From contig NC_084669.1 in NCBI RefSeq assembly GCF_028389875.1, positions 6,471,501 to 6,535,500 of the forward strand: a stretch of DNA of 64,000 bases, given 5' to 3'. The notes under the pieces were generated by a model, which worked only from the letters and a program-made list of their open reading frames with translations, ran no database searches and was not told the origin of the DNA. The position numbers were made by a program, and so were the translations under genes. The stretch comes from Rhea pennata. Lineage: Eukaryota; Chordata; Aves; Rheiformes; Rheidae. The number at the start of each line of letters is the position of its first letter. Position 1 is the stretch's first letter. Shown piece by piece: positions 27,001-36,877 of the stretch.

Positions 27001-27582
27001 TTTCTGCAGCCTCCTTCCAATCCCACACCTCAGCCTGAGGTACCTCAGCCTTTCCCGCCAAAATGCTGCTGCCGCCGTCTCTCAGGTGCCTCAGTGTTAA
27101 CTGCCAAAATGTCGCCGTAGCCTTACCTGAGGTACTTCGCTGTTTCCACCCAAGGATCCCACTGCAACCCTTTCTCGGCTGCCTTGATGTGTCCCACCAA
27201 CCTCGCATTTAACTGACAAAATAACGGCACTGCCTGCTTTGAGGGATCCCAGTGCTTCCCACCAAAGCCCCCTGCTGCCTCAGGTACCTCAGCATTTCTT
27301 CCCAAGTCACTGCCATTGCCTCCGCTGAGGCACCTCAGGGTTTTCTGCAGCCTCCTTCCACTCCCACACCTCAGCCTGAGGTACCTCAGCCTTTCCCGCC
27401 AAAACGCTGCTGCCGCCGTCTCTCAGGTGCCTCAGTGTTAACTGCCAAAATGTCGCCGTAGCCTTACCTGAGGTACTTCGCTGTTTCCACCCAAGGATCC
27501 CACTGCAACCCTTTCTCGGCTGCCTTGATGTGTCCCACCAACCTCGCAGTTAACTGACAAAATAATGGTACTGCCTGCTTTG
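18039..27582. repeat. Higher-order satellite array, A-B-B-A-B, 2083 bp period
   Basis: Block A (530 bp) begins with gagggatctcaac, at about 18039, 19250, 20121, 21333, 22204, 23416, 24287, 25499 and 26370. Block B (341 bp) begins with gagggatcccagtg, at about 18568, 18909, 19780, 20651, 20992, 21863, 22734, 23075, 23946, 24817, 25158, 26029, 26900 and 27241. The order is (A B B A B) x4 followed by A B B. A splits into 11 monomers (49, 46, 46, 46, 44, 47, 49, 46, 46, 54 and 57 bp) and B into 7 (41, 46, 51, 46, 46, 54 and 57 bp). The last four monomers (203 bp) are common to A and B. Copies 2083 bp apart are nearly identical, while monomers within a copy are clearly diverged, which defines a higher-order repeat. 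Short minus-strand frames of 60-80 codons recur with the period and are not genes. Confidence 0.97.
18711..18724. repeat. 14 bp perfect palindrome CTGAGGTACCTCAG (representative copy)
   Basis: The start of many monomers forms this perfect inverted repeat centred on GGTACC, a KpnI site. It recurs through the core array, for example near 19052, 19914, 20788 and 21127, with relatives such as CTCAGGTACCTCAG, CTGAGGCACCTCAG and CTCAGGTGCCTCAG in neighbouring monomers. It may be a binding site or simply the ancestral monomer start. Confidence 0.85.
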
Positions 27583-28290
27583 AGGGATCCCAGTGCTTCC
27601 CACCAAAGCCTCCCGTTGTTCTCTTCTCTGAGTTACTTTAAGTGCTTCCTCTCAAAATACTGTCACTGCACCCTCTTGAGGCACCTCAGTGTTTCGCAAG
27701 AACTTACCTCTGTCCCTAGTTTGATATACCTCAGGATTTCCTCCCTAAATTTCTGGTATCGACCCCTGTGAAGTACCTAAGGATTTTCATCTAAGCTCTT
27801 GCACTGGCCACAGTCTGACTAACCTCTGTGCTTCCTGCCCAAACCCGGAGCTCTCCTTTCAGGCTGCTTCTCCATCCTGTGCCCATGAGTCACGTCAGTG
27901 CTCCCAGTCGTCCCGCTGCACTTTCCCTTCTCTGCCCGTGGCAGCCCAGGGAGGCTTTCAACCCCCCACAGTCTCTGCAGTGCTCCCCACCTCAGACTCA
28001 GCCCAGTCTCTTCAGCAATGCCAATAGTGAGGCACCCTGAGGGAGCACGGTGTTTGCCCCTAGGCTTGTGCCCACCACTATGCACTGGGTACTCTCCCCT
28101 TCTAAGCACCTCTGTGCTTTCCATCAAATGCCACAGGTGCTCACAGGCTCTTTTGCCCCCCTCCCTCCTTCTCTGCACCTCAGCCCTCGCCCTCCCCTCT
28201 TCCTCCCTTGGCCACCCCCGGCCACCCGCACTGAGGGTCCTGCACCCCCATCTCAGCACTGCGCCCCTGCTGATTATCCTCCAGAACAGG
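27583..28290. repeat. Diverged right flank of the ~48 bp satellite
   Basis: A last block-B start at 27582 (gagggatcccagtgcttcccaccaaagcc) turns into degenerate monomers such as ttgaggcacctcagtgtttcg and ttgatatacctcaggatttcc. These fade into pyrimidine-rich sequence by about 28290. The open frames here, up to 146 codons, follow from the stop-poor C-rich composition and show no domain. Confidence 0.75.
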
Positions 28291-28858
28291 TGCGCTAGGG
28301 AACCTCATCACAACACCTAACTTGTTTCTATAGGTGTTTTCCTCTTTTTAATTCATGCTTAAGCTCATTACAGCCTTTCTATGGGTTTGCATGCCTGCAC
28401 AGTGGCCCTCAGTAAGGATTTTGCTGGCTGTTCCCAAGCTCACAGACTGACCTGTGGTTTGAAAGGGAGAAAGTTCTAAGGTCCTTTAAAAAGCAACGGC
28501 TATTTTTTCTGCAGTCCAATGAATTGCAACTAAACAGTGTCACCTTTTTTTGTATTGTCTTGGTAATTAATAACCTGTATTGTTCTTGTTTTATATACTG
28601 CTCTCTCCAGTCTTTGTTGTGTTTTAGGTGCACATTCGTCTACAAGCACACACACAAAAACACACACACTATGACAAGCTTTTTTGCAGTGATCCCCACC
28701 AACTAAAAAGCATTTGAGCTGCCATTCTTCTGGAGAGCTCAAAAAATGTGAGCTTCAGTCCTTTTAAGTAAATAACTATTGAATCTTGATTATGTTACCA
28801 CATTTCTGAGGTAAACAGTTTCCAATATGAGAAAGGACAGACATGACACAGATGAGGA
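28291..28858. other. Intergenic AT-rich sequence with a short CA repeat
   Basis: No gene or transposon was recognised. It contains an interrupted CA microsatellite at about 28646-28669. Confidence 0.6.
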
Positions 28859-28983
28859 TTTATTCTCACTCACAGAAATGAGGGCTGTCCTCTTCTGTCT
28901 TCTTCAGGACAAGGATTTGATCTTCAGCAACAAAGTCATATAGAAAACTTGTATTTATAAAACTGTCCTTGTTTTTCAAAGAT
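28859..28983 (-). CDS. Possible terminal coding exon of an unrecognised minus-strand gene
   Basis: On the minus strand a splice acceptor (ttttaacttcttacag) ends at 28984. It is followed by one base and 38 open codons from 28982, ending in TGA at 28868-28866. AATAAA overlaps immediately after (28864-28859), which would make an unusually short 3' UTR. The predicted tail is mostly hydrophilic and includes the segments SFLYDFVAEDQ and LVLKKTEEDSPHFCE. I do not recognise the family. The reading begins in phase 2, so an upstream exon is needed; none of the splice-like segments between 29.0 and 30.7 kb could be joined in frame. It could be chance: 38 open codons is short, and the case rests on acceptor, stop and polyadenylation signal lying together. 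Confidence 0.25.
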
Positions 28984-30469
28984 CTGTAAGAAGTTAAAAC
29001 ACAATCAAAACAGATGAGTCACATCATGCCTCTGAATTTAAAAGGATGCTCCCACATACTTTTAGACACATTACTTGCCCTGCTCCCTTAGCTCACTGAA
29101 GACATTTGGGTCACACTGGGCAGCACTGAACCTCAGTCATCCCTGAGAGAAATCAGGGAAACAGAGCACACTTCCCAGTGTGCTGCTGCTTGCTGTCTTG
29201 AGCCTGCTCAGAGGTGCAGAGGCACTATTAAACAGAACTGTGGGTAATCTCCAGCTTCACATCACAGCACAAGAGGAACACTGTCCATCTTATGGAAGAT
29301 ACTAGTCAGAGCTTCAACAACATGGGAGGTTTTGCAGGAGGTACATGAATCATTTCTTGTGTTAGTGAGCTCCTCTTGAACTGTGGCAATGAGGAACGGG
29401 CAGACACTTGGCACCAGTAAAATGACTACTGCTTTGAGAAGAGAGTTTCTTTAAAGAAAGGGAACTTTTTCCATGTGGATATTTTTTTTATTTTTGTCAA
29501 TGAGACTGGAAATTAGGGTTTCAGCCTATCCCTAGTGTAGCTGTTTTGACATAGATGGAGCTACAGCAAAAGTACATTTGGCTATACCTTGCAGTGAATC
29601 CTCTACAGAGAGCCTTGGCTTGACGCGGGTGGGCACTGCTTTGGTTTAATTTGCTAGTCAGTCTTTCCAAATGCATGTTCCACTAAGGCTGAAATCACAT
29701 TTATTTCTACAGATAACAGCACTTATTTAAAAGTGATTTAATCAAGTGACAGCTTTTGCATCTGTTGTGGGTTTCATTGAATTAACACTGTTAATAGATT
29801 TGCATTTTGGGGACATCTCTTAGATAAACCTGTTTGAATTGACAGAAGCCAGAGAAAGTCCTCACTATTATATTAACACTAGGATTTTCAGAAGCTTAAA
29901 TACTGCCTAAAATTACAGCTAGAGGCAGAGGGTGATTTTCAGAAGCATCCTCCTTCCCATGTTAGCAGATGGAAGATGGTCCCATCTTATGGCCATCTTT
30001 TGTATCTAGTCTTGGAAAACTTGGCTATAAAGGAATGATGCATAAAGTTCAGCCGCAATCATGGCAGACATTTGAAGCCTCATTGATTGATAAGCAGTTA
30101 AAAAAAGAAAAAGAAGTTTTTACCATACTGCCAGCACCTTTCTGTGATTCCGCCTCTGAGCCCCAGAACTGTGCAGGTTAACCTTTAAGGTTAACTGTGC
30201 AGGCAAACCTTTAGGCTGAATTTGAAACCTCTTTGGAGCGAGAACATCTGTTCTTTGGTGCCTGTGTGGCTTCCACACAGTAAGAGCCGGAGCAAACAAA
30301 ACAAGCAGCTTCTCCCCTGATTCCCCATAAATGTCCAGCCCTCAGGGGCCCCTTACACCTCCTACACCCCTGCTCCCCTCGTACCCGGTCAGGAAGCAGC
30401 ACTTGCAAAGCCAACTGGCAGGAGGCAGGGCTAGCAAACGCAGGTAGTGAGTTACTGACTTTGCGCCGG
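28984..30469. other. Intergenic or intronic sequence, no supported gene
   Basis: AT-rich sequence. A plus-strand frame of 70 codons at 29969-30181 ends in TAA; its last codons contain a GCAG/GTTAAC splice-like site, but it has no recognisable domain. No repeat family was identified. Confidence 0.5.
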
Positions 30470-30493
30470 TCTTACCCTCGTCGGCCCGAACGT

Positions 30494-30637
30494 GAGGGGC
30501 GGCGCGCGCGGAGCCGTTGGCGCGGGCGTGAGGGGCGGCGCGCGCGGAGCCGTTAGCCTGACGCGCGCGGAGCCGTTGGCGCGGGCGCGAGGGGCGGCGC
30601 GTGCGGAGCCGTTGGCGCGGGCGCGAGGGGCACGGGG
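30494..30637. repeat. 36 bp GC-rich minisatellite, about four copies
   Basis: Copies lie at 30494-30529 (36 bp), 30530-30559 (30 bp), 30560-30588 (29 bp, start deleted) and 30589-30624 (36 bp), followed by a partial copy. The core is gcgcgcggagccgttggcgc preceded by gaggggcg. Confidence 0.9.
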
Positions 30638-30653
30638 CCGGCAGGGGGCGCCC
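30637..30653 (+). promoter_or_regulatory. CTCF-like binding motif
   Basis: GCCGGCAGGGGGCGCCC closely fits the well-known CTCF core (CCASYAGRGGGCR-type) and sits at the edge of the CpG island. Motif match only; binding is not shown. Confidence 0.55.
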
Positions 30654-30712
30654 AGGTCCCGCCGCCCGCGTATGGCGCGCGGACGCACCTGGCAGATGAT
30701 GGATGTTTGCAT

Positions 30713-33700
30713 CTTCGAGCCTGCAGGAAGTTTGTCTGTGTTTTTGCTTTGCTTTGTTTTGACGCTTTGCTCTGAGTTGTTGCGTTAGATGTTTTGCACG
30801 GTGGTGCAATAACAAGTGTTATGTGAACAGCAAGGGGACTGCACATCCTTGCCTGCCTGCAGAGATGGTGTCCACTCTGGGCTGCTCACAGCACTGCTTG
30901 CCAGGCACAGGGCAATGGCTTTGTTATGGTAGGCTTTTAGGAGGTGCTGTCTAAAAGTGCTTTTTGCATATTTAATGCGGGCATGGCAAGCTCTGCTCCT
31001 TGACCATTTATCTTTAGGCAGAAGTGTCATAGCGTCAGTCTGTTTTATACAGCACTAGAAACTAACTTCATGTGTTTGCAGCATTTCCAGTGTTAGACAC
31101 TGAACAGAAGCAGAGATTACTGTTATCTGGATGAGGTAGTATGCTAGGCAGCAGTGAGAGGAGTAAGAGAAAATCCAAATGTGATAGACAACGGATCTTG
31201 TGCTTCAGTTATATTGCCAGCATCTGGCTCCTGGGTGAGTGAGGAGGCCACCTACTAGCTTGCATTACAAGAGCAACAAAACATTGATCAGAGGGTTTTA
31301 GTGACTTGTAATGGCTCAGCACACTGCTTCTGGACATATAAGTATATGGAAAATGCTACATACTAGCTATTAGCCTGATCCAGCAGCAGGGGTTCTTTGT
31401 GTTACCTACCTGCTGATTACAGAGTTATCTAATTAGGTTTACTTTTCTATAAGGCTTTTGTAATATTAAAATGTTGTTTCTTGGATTTTGTTTTTGTCTC
31501 TTATTTTGAGCGCCCTGCAGAAGGAGGATCGAAGTGAACAGTCAGTGGGCATTAGAGCCAAAGTGAATTTGTGTACTGAGTATCACCCATGTCTGATCCG
31601 GGCAGTGCAAGGTCCATGCTTCTGAGAAGTAAGGGGTACAGCTCAGGAACTGCAGAGCTCTGCTTCTCACTGAAAGTAGGAAACATCACCTTCTCCCTGT
31701 CACCATTTTGCTGCTTTTAACTGGCAGAAGGGTCCCACAGTGCCTGCTGAAGTTGCAAGAGACAAGGGCAAGGTGATGTCCCAGGGGACATCTGGAAGGA
31801 AAGAAGTGTGCCAGGATATTTTTGAAGGGTTTTGCCTGTATTCAGATAGAGACAGAAAAAGCAGACATAACTGATACCTTCTTTTTAGCTAAGCAGGAAG
31901 CAGCTGCACCAACATTATCCCAGCAATAACATTTTTCTGGACACCAAGGGAACCATCCTACAGAAAGAAACCTGGACTTTCTAATCTTCCTCAATTCCCA
32001 TCTCTCTGCCAATGATATTTTTGGTAGCACTGATAGGAGCTGACATCATGGATAGGCTTTTCATTGACTTACAAATACTGTCTTGATCCTGGATATTGCC
32101 CTATAGTAGTTTCTATCTAAAGAGAGATAGAGTTGCAGACAGAGCTGTTTCCAGAATGTGCAGATGATCAGGATACCAGGCACTCATTACATATTGGTTT
32201 GTGGGCAAAGAGCATCCCTTATTTGCCCTATTGACTTGTTATCACTGATGTGACCTATACATCAATACTTATCTCTGTTTGCTTTCATCTCCTTGCAAGC
32301 AATTTTCACAGACAATCACCCTGAGATGGAAGTTTAAAGCTGAGCTCACAGACTGTTGACTTCTTTGGCTGGCACCGTTTCTACAGGTGTCTTGGCCAAC
32401 TGTGACAAAGATGCACTTGATAGAGTGGTTTTCAGAGCAGCAGAGATCAAGGTGAGGAGGCCAGTTCATCCCTCTTTGGGTGAGGGACAATTCTACTTTC
32501 TTGTCTTCTGTCTTTGCTCTGTATTGCTGGTATTATTTTGTACAGCTGCTAAGCTTGTCAGCTTTTCATTGCTCTTTAATGTTTTTGCCCCCCTGGCTGC
32601 TGTGGTATTTCCAAGCACATGGGGTCCCTGAATGAATGTGGGAAAGCCCCTTCCTGACACTGTTCCTCAGCATGGTTCATATATTCACAGTTGGTTCACA
32701 TACGGTCACGTATGTAAGTACAGTCACAGAATAACCTAGCTCACCACAGTTCAGGTACAGAACACAGACCAAATGAATGCATCTGGTCAAGCTGTCACCT
32801 CCATGTTTATGACTTATGATATGACTTTTGCCTCATTTTGTCTCTCCCTTGGATTTTACTCACCTGTAGATTTGCCAATGGTTCCTTGCATTTTAAAAAT
32901 TGCTACAGGATGAACGTGAGGGATGAGGCACTTTGAGGTTGTGGATAAGCACATTAGTTTAATGCTTCTCAAACACCTGGCAGTGTCGACACTATCTTTT
33001 AAGTGGCCTCTTTTAGTTTTCTGAATTAGTCTCTCAGAGAGGGAGGAGGTTGCTTTTATAATTTTCAGAGCCCTCCCTTGAGGATGTGGAACTTTGTAAC
33101 TGTGCTCCAAAACTGCCTCCAGGATCAAGAGGTTCAGGTGAGCTCGTTCTTAACATAGGATATCTGCCAGCTGGGACAAGGACACCATGCTGAACACTGC
33201 CAGCCCAGTTGCAGAAGCTGCAAACAAACAAAAGCCCTGAGCACCTCATTCTGGGGAGCACAGTGGCAAACTTCACAGCTTCAAAGCTCCTTTATTCTGT
33301 GACACAAAGGATCACACATATCTGCTCCAGTTGAGATACCTACAGGGCAAAGTTTGTGCAGAAGGACAGCAGAATATTAATCACAAACACTCACGTTGTG
33401 CAGACAGTTGCTCCCATCTACTTCACACGTTCTGAAAGATCTGGGCTGTTCTTCTCTTGTAACTCTGCTCTTAGATTATGCTCTCTCCCCTAGGACTGCT
33501 GTTAGATTATTTATTCCTTGCCAGTCTGTTATTTAACATCCACTTTTAATACTTTACTTCCTGAACTCTAAGCATTCCTAATCTCTTTTCTGTTCTTCAA
33601 TCTATAGTCAATTAAAAAAAAAATCAGAAGCACTGAGCAATATAAATGTAACTGCGGCTCCACTTAGTCAGCAAATGTTTGCTTCAGGTTTTAAGCTGGT

Positions 33701-36700
33701 GATTATGACAAAAATCTAGCCATCTGGGCCAAGAGTCTCTGGTGAAAATCCAATAGTAAACATGCCACGTGAGGCAAGCATTTGACATTAGCAAACGAGT
33801 GCCATCTGTTTCTTCTTTTAAGAGTATTAGCCATCTAATGAAGGAAAAGAGATGCATGAGATTGATCTGAGGTCAAAAGAGTGTGAGATCAGAGTTTTGA
33901 TTGCCCAAATAAAATGGATGTGTGGAGTCACATCCCCATATACTGCTTTTTTGCAAGTGAAAGGGAGATACTGGTCATAGACACAGTCAAACCACCCAGC
34001 TGTCAGAGGGCTCCTCTGCAGTCTCACCTGACTGCAGCTTACTGAGAATTTGAACTAGTTTCCTAGTCTCTGTTCATGAACATTACAAATCGATACTTTT
34101 ACTTAGTGAAATGGCTGTAGGAGGGTGCTAGGTAGAGTTCTGTATGGGCTAACTACTTACACAGCAGCTCAGAGAGGTTTTGCAGAGCTGTGGGCTGTTT
34201 CAGCAGGACTTTTGCTAGTCTTAAGGCAAACTCAAGTATATTTATAGTACAGGACAGTGTACTGTAGCAGTGACTTCCATTTAACAGCAAGAATGAAGGA
34301 TTGCACTGAGCTATTCACTTTGTCCTCTTTCTGAATTTGCCTGTGCCCACAGTATCACAGGAGATAAACAGTGTTTCCTCTTTCAGGATTTTGATGCATA
34401 TTTTATTAGTTTTTAAAGCTGTATCTGCTAGATTCAGGGGATTAGATGAAAGTCACAACTTTCATTTAAAAATAAACAACAGAAAATGCCCCTTGATTGG
34501 AGTTAGCTCTAAAAATGAATTAAACCATTACAAAAATGTAAAAAACTTTACAAAACTTTCTATGCCATTTTTAGGATTTAGCTCGTGGTATTTTCAATGG
34601 TTAGGCCTTTCAAGTGGTCCTTCATATTGAGAGTCAGCTAGGTTCCAGCTTCCCCTCTGTTCCAGCCTGAGAATTATTTATCTCAGAGCCAAAGTGTCAC
34701 AGAGCCAATGCTGCAGAAGCCTCACTTTTATTAAAGGAATAGATCCTCCAGTAGCTACCAGACCTGCCTCATTTGGGATTTTTGTCATACAAAGCAGCCC
34801 ATGTTTGAAGTGGCAGGTTGAACAGGATGGCACAGCCTCATGCTGCATGCTGTGCAGAGGCAAACCAGGGATGGGGGGAATATCAGTGATATTGAAATAT
34901 TAGTAACAGATACAAGTAATTATTAGTCATGAATTAGTGGTAGATGTGGTCACAGGTGTCAGCTTGCTGCAGTGATTATGAGATGATTGAGTTCAAGACC
35001 CTGAGGAAGGGAGGCTGAACAGCAGATTTAGGACTATGGCTATTAAGAAGGTAAACCATGCTTGACCAAGCTGATTGTCTACTCTGGCAAAATGACTGAC
35101 TATATGGATGAAGGGAGATCAGTGCAATAATATATGTTGACTTTAGTAAGGGGTCAGCACATTACAGTTACAGAAGTTACACTTGGTGTAAATGACAAAA
35201 GAGGCTTTTCTAGTTTGTTGTATAAAAGTATATAGTCTTTCAAATGTTATAGCTCCATGAAGCTAGTACCCTGAGAATGAACCAATACTTTTATAACACA
35301 AGTTAAATATCTTTAACTAGGATATAGTTATCACACTGATAATACATAATGATCATTTAAAAAGCGTAGCTTTTTCTTCTGTCTTGAGGAAATCAATTGC
35401 GTATATAAATAGTGTGGTATAATATATTACCTGGTTTTGGATGATTTTGGACCCCACGTCCAATTTTGGATTTGGATTTGGACTTCTATTAACATCTACC
35501 TGATTCAGTAGTACTATGAAAAATCAAACATTTTTCTTTTGCAATTTATGATTAACTAGGAATGTTATCAATCATTCACCTACTTACGATGTTTAAAGAT
35601 TGCATAGAAAAATAGACTAGTTCTTATATTTTGGAGGAACAGTGAAGAAAATACAATTGTTTAACAAAAGTAGGTGTCACAGAAAGTTAAGTAATTCCTT
35701 GTATGAATTTTCTTTTCTCTATTTTACTCCTAAGGCACAAGAGCTGAGATTAATTGCCACACCCCGTTCATGCAAAGAGCTATAACAGTACTAGCTTATC
35801 TGACATTAGGAGTGGAATAAGAATGTGACTTTCCATTTTAAAATCCATTTAAATCAATTTAAAATGTTTTTAAAAGAATGCAAAAGTTACGATATAAGGT
35901 GAGTAACTAACAAAGCCTACATGGTGCTGAAAGCCATGTTTCTTTTCACCAGAGGATCACAGGATATTGAAAAGTTTCATGTTAAACAGGATAGAGAGCT
36001 TGGCTGAAGAGAGAGGTGCATTGGCCCCATGGTATGCTATAATGATATGGTATGAGAAAGAACATGGGATTATAAAAGAACAGTCTTTATGAGCCCTGAT
36101 TTTAGACTGTGGGAGTAGAATCAGAACCTCCGATTAAAACAAGAATGTGGGACTTTCTTTAAAGCCCCATGCAAGTAGCATATTGTATGCAGCACTTTCA
36201 TATTGAGAGCAATTACAGATTAAAAGCTGCTAGTGTCTCACTTCAATGAGGTAAATGCTTGCAGTGGAGAAGAGGGAATGAATTTTGATAATGTGAGGTT
36301 TTCAGGCTACAAGTTTAAATGGAAAGAAGGAACTCTTTACTGAGTCTACAATAACTGGTACATTTGCAGGAACCCTGCAAAGCCTACACAGTTACAATAG
36401 ATCACATCTCCTAAAACAACTGTGTCAACAGTAGCTATTTTGCACAATTCATATTTCTGTGAATCAGATGACAAATGTGGGCAGTGTTACCATGAGTTGT
36501 AAAATAATAACTCTCTCTGTCACAAGTGAAATTAGTTTGACTCCTGCTGTTTCTGTATTTATTTCTCCTCCTTCTCTTTGCAGGGTAAGGCATATTCTGC
36601 TACCAGCCAGATTTCACACTGCTTGTCTCTACATGGCTGAAGCAATTTAGACCTGGATGTGGTGACCTGGCTTGAATACTTGAAGGGAGAACCACCTCCT

Positions 36701-36798
36701 GCCTGCCTATAGGGACTTATTGGTCCAGGTTTGCCTGGAACATATCCCAGAAAATACTTTGGCTCTGAGAATATCTGAAATATCTAGGAAGGAGGGCT
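30713..36798. other. Intergenic AT-rich sequence, no supported gene
   Basis: About 6 kb with only short, unconserved-looking frames (for example 91 codons at 32356-32631). None has a recognisable domain or a convincing pair of splice sites. No RGS10 exon, the convergent neighbour of GRK5 in other vertebrates, was recognised. Confidence 0.5.
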
Positions 36799-36799
36799 A

Positions 36800-36851
<52 letters not shown>

Positions 36852-36877
36852 GTATATATATATACACGTACATATAT
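36799..36877. repeat. Alternating TA/TG microsatellite
   Basis: An uninterrupted alternation of pyrimidine and purine: TA runs, then (TG)n, then mixed TATATG and TATACACG. Length variation between individuals is likely. Confidence 0.95.

Larger units (their letters stand above)
30470..30690. promoter_or_regulatory. Small CpG island
   Basis: An abrupt GC- and CpG-dense island in AT-rich surroundings. It is made largely of a 36 bp minisatellite and includes a CTCF-like motif. CpG islands of this kind often mark promoters. On the minus strand an ATG at 30712-30710 is followed by eight open codons ending exactly at a CAG/GTGCGT donor (exon edge 30689), which would suit a short first exon of a leftward gene. 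That gene is not proven. Confidence 0.55.

Noticed and set aside
18450..27461. Recurring 60-82 codon frames in the second satellite
   Set aside because: They repeat with the satellite period on both strands and reflect its stop-poor sequence, not genes.
1..28290. CRISPR array
   Set aside because: Repeats are contiguous without unique spacers and the DNA is clearly vertebrate.
32640..32770. Possible reverse CR1 end (cacagaataacctag)
   Set aside because: Only about 15 bases resemble the family and the rest does not extend the match.
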